Assembly: GCA_027257055.1 (NCBI GenBank)
Contig: JAPVLO010000054.1
Location: forward strand, 3,100,001-3,164,000
DNA length: 64,000 bases
Reading direction: 5' to 3'
Source: Cephalopachus bancanus
Lineage: Eukaryota > Chordata > Mammalia > Primates > Tarsiidae
In this document: piece by piece, positions 23,972 through 34,988 of the stretch
How the letters are laid out: the number at the start of each line of letters is the position of its first letter
Position numbering within the stretch: position 1 is the first letter of the stretch
Position numbers and translations under genes: made by a program
Notes under the pieces: model-generated
Database searches by the model: none
Told to the model about the DNA's origin: nothing
The model's input: the letters and a program-made list of their open reading frames with translations, nothing else

Positions 23972-24775
23972 TAATAATAATAAAGAAATCTTCTCCTTAG
24001 ATTTAGATCCCTAAGTGGTTACTAATTTTACTGCCCCAACTTTTTCTGCAATTGACTACCAGTGCTGTTTAGGCATTTTCCATCCGGGCCACAAAGAGGA
24101 GGTCTCTCCTGGTGTTCAAGGTGGTATTCCTTTTGATATTTTACAAGTCCCATGGTTTCGTCATACCTGGGCTTATTTCTTCAATTAGCTAAATATATGC
24201 AAACACTTGCTGTGTGAAAACATTTTCTTAGACATTGATGAGGCACAATTTGAAAGAAAGAGTTAAGAGTGGCCTTAAGAGTTAATTATGACGCAAACAT
24301 ATAAATTAGCTGACTTTGCCATAGCATAGCAAGATAAGACACATTTAAAGTAGCTAATACTATGAGGCTACAAAGGCTAGAGTGTAAGACAGTGCATTTG
24401 AAATTAATCTTGAAGAATTAAATCTCACAAACAAAGGTATGGCTATAAGAAAATATCGGCATGCTTAGAAGAAACAGTAGTTCAATTTGGGTGTGTTGGG
24501 CTTATCAGAGTAGATAACTGAGAGCCAAGAGTGTTCCTGAGAGAGGAAAACATTGTTTTTAGTTTTTATTTAACAATTAATCTATAGTCTGCTTATTCAG
24601 CAGAATATATTGATGTATAAGGCAAGGAAGTATTCAATGTATAAACAGAAATGTTTGTGATTAAAATAATTCCTACTCAGATGTGAAAGACTAGAGTTTG
24701 TGTGGGCTGCGAGTGTCAGAAACATGTTCTGTACCTTCTTTAGGTCTTCAGTTACCAATAACCAATATTTATTAG
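23972..24775. other. Unassigned noncoding DNA
   Basis: Begins with a short (ATA)n and otherwise holds nothing recognisable. Confidence 0.45.
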
Positions 24776-25400
24776 AAGTTGGTCTCACTGGGTCACCCAG
24801 GCTGGAGTGCAGTGTGTAATTATAGCTCACTGTAGCCTAGAATTTCTGGGCTCGAGGAATCCTCCCATCTCAGCCTCTCAAGTATCTGTGATATAGTTTG
24901 AATGGCTGTCTCCTCCAAATCTTGAGTTGAAATATAACCCCTAGTGTTGGAGTTGGGGCCTAGTAGGAAGTGACTAGATCACACAGGGCGGATGCCTCAT
25001 GAATGGCTTGGTGCCTTTTCCCTATAGTGACTGAGTTCTCATTCTATTAGTTCATGTTAAGAGTTGATTGTTTACAAGAGCGTGGAAGCACTTCTTCTCT
25101 GTCTTGTTCCCACTTCATGACACGTGGGCTCCCTTTCTGTCTTCTGCCATGATTGTAAGCTTCCTTAGTCTTCACCAAAAGTTCAACATATGCTGGTGCC
25201 TTGCAGAACTGTGAGCCCAAATAAACCTTTTTGTCTTTATAAATTACTCAGCCTCAGGTATTTCTTTATAGTAGTGCAAAATGCACTACTAATATAAGCT
25301 GAGACTACAGGTCTGTGCCGTCATCCCTGGCCTTAAGTGATCCTCTCACTTGGTCCTCCCAAAGCACTGAGATTGCAGGCGTCAGCCACTGTATCAAGCC
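24776..25400 (-). mobile_element. Old Alu, antisense, split by an MST LTR
   Basis: 24776-24888 is the right arm and linker side (GGTCTCACTGGGTCACCCAG, GCCTAGAATTTCTGGGCTCG) and 25297-25400 continues exactly where Alu should (GAGACTACAGGTCTGTGCCG, CCTCCCAAAGCACTGAGATT, CAGCCACTGTATCAAGCC). The interruption falls in the CTACTxGG/AGCTGGGACTACAG region of the Alu. Its sequence is the most diverged Alu in the window. Confidence 0.88.
24889..25296 (+). mobile_element. MST-type MaLR solo LTR nested in an Alu
   Basis: Starts TGATATAGTTTGAATGG and ends CACTACTAATATA; internal CCTAGTAGGAAGTGACTAGA, CCTCATGAATGGCTTGGTGC and AAATAAACCTTTTTGTCTTT ATAAATTAC match the first MST LTR at 103-507 in order. Flanks ATCTG (24884-24888) and AGCTG (25297-25301) are a near-exact 5-bp target duplication. 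Insertion therefore postdates the host Alu. Confidence 0.9.
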
Positions 25401-25409
25401 AGAAGGTTC

Positions 25410-25615
25410 TATATGCCAGAAATTGTGTTATATACTTTGAAAGAACAACTGGACATAATCCTATAATGACCTTATAAGGTGAGCACTATTATCTCATTTT
25501 ACAGCTGAAGAACGGAGGCTCCCAGATGTAAAATGACCGGCATGAGGTTACACTACCAAAATATCATGGAGCCAGAATTCAAAGACGGGTCAGTCTTGCT
25601 CAAGCTCTCAACCAG
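25410..25615 (-). repeat. MIR SINE, antisense
   Basis: ATTATCTCATTTTACAGCTG AAGAACGGAGGCTCCCAGAT and GAGGTTACACTACCAAAATA ... GAGCCAGAATTCAAAG match MIR in reverse (CATTTTACAGATGAGGAAACTGAGGC, AAGGTCACACAGC, GCAGAGCCGGGATTCGAAC). Confidence 0.85.
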
Positions 25616-26464
25616 TATGTTATATGCCTTCTTTTAACCTCCTCTCCAGCCCATGCAAACACCAAAATCCCTTAATGACAGAGAGGTAGAAATGATGCAA
25701 GAATATCACTCAGTTCCTTGTTTCTCCACTGAGGACCTGTCCAGCATTGCTGGGCTGGCGTCAGGGCCTCAACCTCATTCTCAGCATAGAGGACAGTGTA
25801 AAGATATTTTTAAAGTTGGGAATAATTCACATATTACTCAAATGTACACAAAAACCTTAAATGCCTAATGCTTCCATTTAGCTGTTTGGCTAAGTGTGCT
25901 TTTCATAGCCTCCTTACACAGGCTCCTCTATAAAAGAAATATCTGGGAAGCCCCAACTTGAACTTTTGTTTAAGCTTGTTAGTGTGCTATTTAGGGTCAG
26001 AAGGTGTTAAAATTGGTCCCCTTCTAGTTGTTTTTTAATTTTCTTAGAAAAAAAAAATATCATGAAATCTGGCTTGTTTTTGCATTGTTTTCATAAGTTC
26101 CAAAATTTCTATTATTTACTTCTGGTTTCTGGGTTACAGATGTTATTTAAGAACAAGTTTCTTTTTGCAAGGTTAGAGAAGGGTGTGAGCTGATATTTTA
26201 GCTAAGAACAGAATTTCTATTTTAATTTATTTCTACAGAGCAGCTGGCCAAAATCCAATCTCCCAATATCGTTTATCATGCTTCCTAAAATGATACAGTT
26301 ACTTTCCAAAAAGACTTTTCAAGTTGTTATAACCTCAAATGCTTTTTGTTAGATATTTTTATTCACTAATTATCTTAAGCTTACAATATTCCTGTTGACT
26401 TTACCATTTAACTTGAAGTCTAAGCATACCAAATGAAGAAAATATTTCAAACTTTTTTTCAATT
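25616..26464. other. Unassigned noncoding DNA
   Basis: No repeat or gene recognised up to the target duplication of the next Alu. Confidence 0.45.
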
Positions 26465-26478
26465 GAAACAAATAATTT

Positions 26479-26776
26479 AGCCGGGCTCAGTGGCTCAGCC
26501 AGCCTGTAATCCCGCACTTTGGGAGGCTGAGGTGAGTGGATTGCCTGACCCTGCGGGTTCAAGACCCGCCTGGGCAACTTGGCGAGACCTCATCTCTACA
26601 ATAAAAATCAAAAACTTAGCCGGGCGTGGTAGCGCGTGCCTGTAGTTCCAGCTACTTGGAAAGATGAGGTGGAAGGATCGCCAGAGCCCCAGCAGGTTGA
26701 GGCTGCGGTGGCCGGGAGCGGCCACTGCACTCCAGTCTGGGTGACAGAGTGAGACTCCAACTCAAAAAAAAAAAAA
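26479..26776 (+). mobile_element. Dimeric Alu, sense, lineage-type
   Basis: Starts AGCCGGGCTCAGTGGCTCAG; left arm carries GCGGG TTCAAGA CCCGC (26553-26569), linker CTCTACAATAAAAATC, right arm GAGGCTGCGGTGGCCGGGAG CGGCCACTGC and an A tail. Exact 14-bp target duplications GAAACAAATAATTT at 26465-26478 and 26777-26790. Low decay, so one of the younger Alus here. A small internal insertion (CAGCC repeated in the head, CAGCCAGCCTG) is private to this copy. Confidence 0.96.
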
Positions 26777-26790
26777 AGAAACAAATAATT

Positions 26791-27553
26791 TGTTTAATTA
26801 TAAATGTAAATATTTAAACTTGGGGACCATTATCCAGAATTTTCACAGAAACCCTTTCTATTTTGAATGACAAGGCCCTATGTAGAAACTATATGTGAAA
26901 AATATGTTTACATGGAAACTCAACAAACTAAAGCAATAAAAATCGGATGCTAACATTTTATGATTCTGTTATTCTACTACGACTTATAGGTGAATCAGTG
27001 CTTTCCTGGTTATAATGGGGGAAAAACTCATGCTTCTAACTTAAGGAGCGTGAGTTGGGAAGTGAGTTTATAATAATTCTTACTTTCAAGTGCTAGCAGT
27101 AGACTCAAAATTTTTAAAACATATAATTTCCTGTCCTACAGTTCAATAATGAGGAATTTTAATGACAGCTTACCTTTTTACATAGAAAATACTAATAATA
27201 TGCAATGATAATACTATAGATATTGATAAGATTCACTTGTAGAAATAATTCTGTCTAAAGTTACATCTCAGCATCTCCTTGCAAGTCCTAGAGACTTACA
27301 CTTGTCAGGGATCAGGCCTCGAGATGCTGAAGTCAATAGCATGATTTCAGTGTTTTCTTTCTTTCATAAATTTATGAGAATAATTACTATCCTTTGTGTC
27401 AGAAGCACTTCATAATCCGAACTTTTTCTCTTTTTGGAGATATTTAGGAAGATGCTGTGGCAAGCAGTTTATTTTTATTAAAACATATTCCTTTAGTTAG
27501 TTATTCTTAAAAACCTAAAGACTTCAATTTGCATGTGTCCTTTATCTCTAAGG
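26791..27553. other. Unassigned noncoding DNA
   Basis: AT-rich, nothing recognised. Confidence 0.45.
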
Positions 27554-28272
27554 TGGGAGTTCCCAAACACTTGGGCCACTGACTGGTACCAGTCAGTGGC
27601 CTGGTAGGAACTGAGCTGCAGCAAGAGAGTGAAGTTTCATCTGTATTTACAGTGGATCCCCACCCTTCCATTAATGTCTGAGCTCCATCTTCTGCCAGAT
27701 CAGTGGCAGCAATAGATTCTTATAAAAACTGGAACCCTATTGCAAACTGGACATGTAAGGGATATAAGTTGCGTGCTCCTTATGAGAATCTAATGCCTGA
27801 TGATCTGAGGTGGAACTGAGGCAGTGATGTTAGCACTGAGGAGTGGCTGCAAATACAGATTAACATTAGCAATGAGGTACGATGGCACAGAGACTATAAT
27901 AAAACAATTTCTTGTAGATTCATCAAAACTCTATCAGTGAATGGCAAGTGAGTTGAGGAGTATTTCAATTATACAGCTGCATCTGGTGGCAGCCTTTAAA
28001 CCAGAATCCGATACTTATTTTAGTCTGTGCATGGCCTGCCCATTATTTCATTTACCACTGCTATTTGGCCTCCTATTTTTTTTATGGTGAGTTGTATAAT
28101 TATTACATTATATATTACAAAGTAATGACAATAGAAATAAAGTGTACAAAAATGGTACATACTTCTTGAATCATCCCGAAATGGACTGTCCTGGACTCCT
28201 TCTCTCCTGGTCCATGGAAAAATTGTCTTCCATGAAATCGGTGTCTGATGCTAAAAAGGTTGGGGACCACTG
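27554..28272. mobile_element. MER1/Charlie-type hAT element with intact ends
   Basis: Left end TGGGAGTTCCCAAACACTTG (consensus CAGGGGTCCCCAAC), right end AAAAGGTTGGGGACCACTG; subterminal blocks AAGTTTCATCTGTATTTACA, GCTCCTTATGAGAATCTAAT and CTCCTGGTCCATGGAAAAAT match the MER1 order. Flanks CTCTAAGG (27546-27553) and CTCTAGAT (28273-28280) fit the 8-bp NTCTAGAN target duplications of Charlie elements. At about 720 bp it is longer than the common MER1 forms, so it keeps extra internal sequence (27880-28080) from a longer parent. No transposase frame seen. Confidence 0.9.
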
Positions 28273-28280
28273 CTCTAGAT

Positions 28281-29359
28281 GAAGCCTGCTTTGAGCAGGG
28301 GTGCCAGTCAATGCTCTGTATCTCACCTGGGATATGCACAAAGGATTCTTGTAGAGAGTGAACTACATTCTCTCTCAAACCTCTCAAGTTGGTTTATCTA
28401 TTCTAGCATTCTGAACTAACCAAGATGTTTAGCCTTTCCTAACTGGCAGATCCCATCGGATATGCAAATATGCACTAAGCCTCATGGAAATGAACTGCTA
28501 TGACAACCCCAGCAAATCTGTGTTTTCCAAGTATGTGCCCTTAGAGGTTTGTATTTCTAGCCAACATGCATTTTTTAGCAACTTCTTAGTGCAAATAGCT
28601 ACCAAGGCTCTGAAAATGCCAAAATATGAATGCAGTGATCAGATTATTTGGTAAAAATTAAATGAGAACAAGAGACTCTAGTAAGGTAAACCAATATGTC
28701 ATGTCATCAGGCAAAAAAAGTTTGGTTCATTCATATCTTATAGGGATGAATTGCCCATAAGAATGGAAAGATGCAATGTCTATTGCCTAGAGCTAGGAAG
28801 AGTGTCAAATGTATTATCTAAACAGGGACACCCTCTGAAAGCAAAAGGGGAGCTATGAATAGTTACGCCAGCACAGGTGTAAACCAGGACAGTACTGGGC
28901 AGATCAGGAGGTATGGTTACCCTAACTAAAATCTTTCATGTTCATCTTCACATTGAGAATAGCCTTGACCAGATTTGTGCTGAGTTGAAGATTGTCTAAC
29001 TACCCTTTCTAATTGCATTTGTTGCTTCTTTATGGGTTAATTAATTCAAAAGTGTTGTACTAGAATGTTACAGAACTGGAAAAAAGTTCTAGTTCATTAA
29101 CATCTATACGCTAGCCCAAATTTGTATTCAGGATGTAAATTACTTTCCTAATTTTCAAATTCACAGGAAGTTGAGGAAAGTGTCAAATGATAGATATAAA
29201 ATATGACAACAAATTGATAAATAAATAAACAAATAAACATTTATATAGTGTATATATTTATATTTTTAAAATAACATTTGAATTATTAGTGTAACAGGTT
29301 ATCATTGCATAGTTAAAAGTTCAGGGTTATTACATTTCTTGATTAATTGGTCCTCCCAT
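28281..29359. other. Mostly unassigned; possible old DNA-transposon scrap
   Basis: Around 28790-28925, ACAGGGACACCCTCTGAAAG and CAGGACAGTACTGGGCAGAT ... GGTTACCCTAAC recall an ancient mammalian DNA element ('gggacagtcctgg... ggttaccctaac'), but I cannot name it. The rest is unassigned. An AT-rich AAATAAACAAATAAAC run lies near 29220. Confidence 0.35.
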
Positions 29360-29480
29360 GTCCATGAGGCAGGCAGCTAGAAATTACCACCAATGTACAG
29401 AGGAGGAAAATGAGGCTAACAAGTCAAATGAGTTATGCAAAGTCATACTCTGGGACTAAATCTAATTGCTCTTATTCATA
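29360..29480 (-). repeat. MIR SINE fragment, antisense
   Basis: TGTACAGAGGAGGAAAATGA GGCTAACAAG then GCAAAGTCATACTCTGGGAC follows MIR in reverse (TTACAGATGAGGAAACTGAGGC, CAAGGTCACACAGC). Confidence 0.7.
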
Positions 29481-29485
29481 GAATA

Positions 29486-29655
29486 GTGGTTCTCAAAATT
29501 GATCACTGCTATCTGGGATCTTGTTAGAAGTGCTAATTCTTGGTTTCTCCCCAGAGTTACTACACCAGAAACTCTATATGTAGTACAAGCAATCCATTAT
29601 AACAAGTCCTTTGGTTGATTCTGAAACTCTCAAAATTTGATAACAACTTTGGGAA
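29486..29655 (+). mobile_element. MER20-type hAT-Charlie element
   Basis: AGTGGTTCTCAAAATTGATC, GATCTTGTTAGAAGTGCTAA, CCCCAGAGTTACTACACCAG and CAAGTCCTTTGGTTGATTCT follow MER20 order (CAGTGGTTCTCAAACTT, CTTGTTAAAACACAGATT, CCCAGAGTTTCTGATTCAG). The right terminal repeat is lost or very degraded. Confidence 0.75.
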
Positions 29656-32262
29656 ATAAATATTTGCAAATATCCCCTTCCCTCCAAATGTTGGAAATTT
29701 AATTGATTCCCTTCTCTTTTCAATTTTAATCTCTTTTTTTTGGTGGAACTTTTTTCTAAACTGTTTTATGAGCTTTCCTCCCTTCTTAGAGATTAGCTAG
29801 TGTCCACCGTTTAACCAATTTTCATCATTTTGATGATATAGCTTTTAATTGTTTTCTCCTTTTCATTTTCATGTCTCCCTGTTGCTTGTTCAATCCGAAA
29901 ATTTATGTTTTTTCTAATATTATGTGATAAAATATAAAATTAAGCTTCTAAAATTGTATTTTAAAATTCACCATAAATTAAGCCATCATAACATTTTGAA
30001 AGAAGACTTGTAGAAGAATGGCTTCAGGAGTGAGGCTTTATAAAATCCAACTCCAGGGCATTATGTGAAGAAAACGAAAAGAGCTTTCACAAAAGCAGAT
30101 AGTAGCATACAAAATAATACATAGATAGCAATTATTAGTATTTTCAAAGAAAGAAAGTTGACTTTATTCTGAAATATTTAAAATGATTTAGAACAAATTG
30201 CCTGATGGTGACTTCAATTTAACTGGTTTCTAAAAATACTTGGTGAAAGAAAATCTGTCATTGTGTCCAAAGAAGGACAGAATAGTAATATTTAATCTTA
30301 AAACTGAGAAACAGACAAATAGCTGTCATTTCCAGATACCACAACAAGTAACAGAAAAGCAGAATCACTTCACAGAGGACTTAGCAAGGGGTTTGAAAAG
30401 CTTTTTTTCTTTGTGCAATTGTGTTTCTATAGAAGGTAACTCTGGCTTCCTGCATGGAATATTGTTCTTAGGAAGAATGTGTTGCCCTCCAACACTCTTG
30501 CCACTATTAGATATTACAGAAAGAAATATCACAGATACCTTGAATATCCATGTACAGGTCATAGCCTGGTTCTTTAAAAATAGAAAACAAAAATTAATGC
30601 TAATGATTTCATTTTAAGCCATTTAAGAATGGTATATACTGTTAAGTAAAACATGCCTATTCGCAGCCTATAAAGTATGAGAAAAATAGTGTGTCAAATG
30701 TATTTATTCATCAACTTGGCAAAGATGGCAAGTTAATATTCTGTGCTGTTTTTGTTTTGGGAGAAAGACCCAGTTGTTGTTGTTGTTTTTCTTTTCCATT
30801 CAGAAATGAAACTTTTGGGTGAAAAATATTTTCTGGCTCAAACTCACTGAGGAAAAAAAATACAAAAAAGGATGCAGAATTTTATTAATTAACCCCTGTT
30901 TAGAAGGATATTTCTTATTGATTGCCTGCTACTACTTTATTTTTCTGTTGCTGAGAGAAAATTATTTTGTTTAATGTAATGAATAAAATTGCCAAATTAA
31001 AGCCATATATTAATAAAGCTGAGATAAATTCTGTTTGGTAAACAAACAGAAGACTTAAAAGTTCACATTCAACCCAGGCAACAAAGCTACAATTAATTTT
31101 TGTTTATTTTTATTTTTCCTTAAATGAATTCAAGCAATATTTGTTCTAAAAAGTTTTACAGAGGAGTATATAAAATGATTGAACTCTCTTTACAAAGAGA
31201 AAGCAAACAGTTCTGTCTTTCAGTACAATTAGGTAGAAAAGTTTAGACCACCACAAAATGGAGCAGGTATTCATTGGTTAAAGATAAGAAGTAGCCCCAA
31301 CCATAAATAGAAGACAGTTCTATGAGACAGAAAGACAGGTGGTTTTCGCAGTAAGGAAGTAGGTTTTACTGTCATGCAGAACCTTGAGAGGTGAGAGGAT
31401 CTTCAAAGACCTTTGATGAATTCAGACAGACTGGCTTATGCACCATAGTCTTGAAAGGTTAAGCAGCTCACCTAAAGTTACACAGCTGGGCAAAGTGCTC
31501 CATGGACAGATAGGTTTGGCATTAAATAGACTTCCAACTTGAAATGGTCCATATGGACTTGGACAATATGCATCTCATTTCTGACTTTGATAAACTGAAG
31601 AGATTCTCCCCCAGATTTTCAGGATAGCATAAGTTCTCTAGACTTTTGGGCGAAAGATATGAAGAAGAAAGTAACACGACATCTGGTGTCACAGAGCAAA
31701 TTCAAACATGCTACCCATAGAGAACACTAGAAGAAATGGTACTTCTTGTTGTGAAATCAAATACTAACATCAAAGAGACGTTCAGTTAAGAGGCAAAATC
31801 ATTCTCACTAGTCTCCCTTAAGAGTGTAAGAATATTTTTCGAACTGTCCCAATGTGTCTCAGTCACCTATTACAGATTTCATTTGCATGCATTTAGCTGC
31901 ATCCTAAGCCATACACTGAAGTACTGAGTTTCACTGATCCCCTTTCAAGCTGATAAAGTGGTGCTGCTTATTTGAATGAAAATAATCTTTTTTAAGTCTT
32001 AAAGAATGCCATTTGGTTCTGATATTCAAGAATTTGGTGAACATGTCCATGTTTACTCTAGATTTATAAGCTTTAATAACATTCCTTCTGGAACACATTT
32101 TCCATACTGGAAATACTAACTATATTTATTACACCCTAATACTGAAGATCTTCTAGTCTTTTGGTTATGTAGAGGCATTTCATAGAACAATCTTATATTG
32201 CAGATTTGAGTGTAGAAATAGATTGTAAATCTTAGTCATGCACGCAGGATCATGCTGTAAAA
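29656..32262. other. AT-rich noncoding DNA with one MIR relic
   Basis: Only 31420-31520 is assignable: GTTAAGCAGCTCACCTAAAG TTACACAGCTGGGC resembles antisense MIR. A 125-codon open frame at 30240-30617 has no recognisable domain, a normal AT-rich composition and no splice or promoter context, so I do not call it a gene. Confidence 0.45.
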
Positions 32263-32310
32263 TGGAGTGTCCTCATCAAGACTGTTTTGATTCTTGATGA
32301 GGACACTCCA
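32263..32310. repeat. Perfect 18-bp inverted repeat (hairpin)
   Basis: Left arm TGGAGTGTCCTCATCAAG (32263-32280) and right arm CTTGATGAGGACACTCCA (32293-32310) are exact reverse complements around the 12-nt loop ACTGTTTTGATT. It lies outside any recognised transposon. Confidence 0.97.
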
Positions 32311-32430
32311 AAGAGAAATTCACACCAAGTAGCTTAGGTAAACAGGTGTTTATTATGTGGATACAACAATGTAAGTGTGGTCTCGGAGAAACTGGAATGA
32401 CAATGTCAGGTACTGAGGTTGCTCCTTCTA

Positions 32431-32432
<2 letters not shown>

Positions 32433-32471
<39 letters not shown>
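32433..32471 (+). repeat. (TC)n microsatellite
   Basis: About 19 uninterrupted TC units followed by a pyrimidine-rich TGTCTCTTGTCCCCACTCCC stretch. The overlapping open frames on both strands that read SLSLSL or RERERE are translations of this repeat. Confidence 0.97.
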
Positions 32472-32477
<6 letters not shown>

Positions 32478-32905
32478 TGTCCCCACTCCCACCCACGGTC
32501 CCACCCAGCTAATTCTTTCATAGGCTTCAAAATTCTACAATAAAACACCCAAGGAAGCTTGAAGGTGGGTTTTCTTTTCTTTGAAAATATAATTAGCCAA
32601 TTTAGGCATAAATCTCCTTGATAAGACATGTCTGTCATCTGGCCTCTTTCCTCTTTAGGATATATAAGAAAGTGAATAAGTTTCACTTAGTTCCCTACCA
32701 TATTGCTCTCTCAATTCTGCTTCTATATTCTCCACCACATTCTTCTGTTGCCTGCTCCTCCCATCCCTACCTCTCACCTTCTTGGGCATATGTATTTTAC
32801 ATATACTCAGCATGGTCACTTACATAGCCATCCTGTACCCGACACTGCAGTTTTTGGATTCATCACTGAATGACTTAAGTCTTTGATCTGCTTTGTCCAA
32901 ATTCT

Positions 32906-33201
32906 CTTTTTTTTTTTTTTTTGAGTTGGAGTCTCACTCTGTCACCCGGGCTGGAGTGCAGTGGCACGTTCATGGCCACCCCAGTGTCGACCTACTGAAC
33001 TCCAGTGATCCTTCCACCTCAGCCTTCCAAGTAGTTGGAACTGCAGGCACACGCCACCACACCCAACTAATTTTTTTTATTTATTGTAGAGACGTGGTCT
33101 TGCCAAGTTGCCGGGGCTGGTCTCTAACCCATGGGCTCAGGCAATCTACTCACCTTGGTCTCCCAAAATACTGGGATTATAGGCTGAGCAACAGAGCCTG
33201 G
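32906..33201 (-). mobile_element. Dimeric Alu, antisense, lineage-type
   Basis: T-run, GAGTTGGAGTCTCACTCTGT, GTGTCGACCTACTGAACTCC, TTTTTTTTATTTATTGTAGA, GTCTTGCCAAGTTGCCGGGG, and head GCAACAGAGCCTGG. Flanking TTTGTCCAAATTCT (32892-32905) and CTTGTTCAAATTCT (33202-33215) are a decayed 14-bp target duplication. The B-box region (GTCTCTAACCCATGGGCTC) has lost the perfect hairpin seen in other copies. Confidence 0.94.
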
Positions 33202-33215
33202 CTTGTTCAAATTCT

Positions 33216-34988
33216 TGAGAGAAATAATCTGATGGACTGCTAACCGATGAATGAATTAGCTCACTTTTGATTAGCTCCATTCCTAACCAATTAATCATGA
33301 TAAGAAATGAAAATGGGTCACCTGACAAGTTGGGCTACCACTTCTAGGAGCCAAGGGAAAGGCAGATTCTCTAGAAGGAGCTGCAGATGCAAGTGGGCAA
33401 ATAAATATGTCTAGCACAGGGCACAATAAGGATTTGCACTGGATTCTAATCACTTTGGGGATGGCCCATATTCCAGAATCTGTGATGCCACTTCTGCTTG
33501 ATCTTTTTGTCAAGAAAAGATTATATTTTTCACTGCACTGAGGCACCTTCATAGGTCTTTTCTCTCAAAGGGCGGTCAGCAAACATTGTCACTGTTGATT
33601 TTGTAGGATTTCAAACAACAATTGGTATGGAATAATAATTGCCTGGGTATAAAATGCTTGTTGTGATATTACAGAGCCTGAAAAATTCAAGCACCCCCCG
33701 ACACACACACACATTCATTCACCATATTCATCTTTTCAAGCGTAGACCATAAAGGTATTTCAAACAATAGCATGTCATACCTGGTAAACAGCAGTTTCTT
33801 GAGTAACCAGCCCTTATTTCTTATTAGAGTAAAAGATGACACAGTCAATCCTTCTGTGGTATCACTCATATCTGCAATTATTAATGTGTCTCATTAAATG
33901 GCCATATCTTAGGTTCTGCCAATAAACCAACACAGAAAGTTTGTCTAAAGTACACTGTCACAAATAAATCAGTCTGCTCTACTTTTAGAGTCCTGGATAC
34001 TGGCTCTGCTGGAATTAACAGATTTAGTTTGTATGTACACATGCCCCCAGAAATTGCTCTCCAACGTGCATAAGTCTCCACTGTGAACCTCTTTTTATTA
34101 TCTTTAGCTTTCCAAGTGAAACACAGTCAATCAAAACCACTTGGCAATGTGTCAGATTGTGGAATCATGTAGGCTATAAAGGCATGAGTGTTTACTGTTT
34201 TCAAAAATAGAGGCAGTAAAAATGAGGCTGGTATACAGTGACCTCACCAAAAAGACACACAACCTCAGATTGTTAACCAGGGTAAAATGCTGTGTTTTTA
34301 TTAGAGTTTTTGCCAGATTCTCTAATAAATGTCATTACATGACGAGGAGCAATATATTTAGACTATGATGTAAGACATAGCTTGGGAGTGACTAAAACCT
34401 ACCAGTCAGTTATCAATTCCTCAAAAACATCAAATTTTAGAAGAGTTATGAGGAAAAATTCCAGTATCACCAAATTGTTTCAGAATTGGTTGAGCTCAAC
34501 AGAAGGTCTAATCTGAAACAGAATTTTGTGTGTGTGTGCATATATGTGACCAGTTCGTGCTCAGGGGCAGAAATCAACAAAAAAGTAAATTTCCAACGGA
34601 AAGTAATTTTCAAACACCCTGAGGATAAGAAAAAGAAATCCAGATTCAAGCTGCAGAGGAGTGACAATGCTTTTTATGTTGAGGAAGCTCTGTGCTTGAA
34701 GAGATCCAAGTTAGGCCTCCTCCACAATCAACAGACAGACATGAGACACAAACACACAATTTGACCACTCACTTGGACGTGGAAATATAGACTCTAAACA
34801 CTCAGGTGCCCCAAAGTTGTATGCATCTTTGACTTGGTGTACTTCAATGTGCTAAATACCTGGTTTGAACACTCAGGTTACTTTCCCTTTTTTGCCAATA
34901 CTGTTTCTGATTTTTAATTTTAATTAGGAAATTATGCACCTGTAGTAAGAAATCAACAGGGATTGCCCTCTGAAAATTAACTGCTCTA
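33216..34988. other. Unassigned noncoding DNA
   Basis: Contains a short CCCCCCGACACACACACACA run near 33692 and otherwise no recognised repeat or gene. Confidence 0.45.

Noticed and set aside
26553..26569. tRNA gene suggested by the T-arm-like hairpin
   Set aside because: No acceptor, D or anticodon arms around it; the flanks are plainly Alu.
30240..30617. 125-codon open frame on the plus strand
   Set aside because: No recognisable domain, no repeat of codon structure, an overlapping antisense frame of similar quality, and no splice or promoter context. Chance open frames of this size are expected in AT-rich DNA read in six frames.
32276..32686. 136-codon frame with an RERERE tract
   Set aside because: The charged repeat is the antisense translation of the (TC)n microsatellite.
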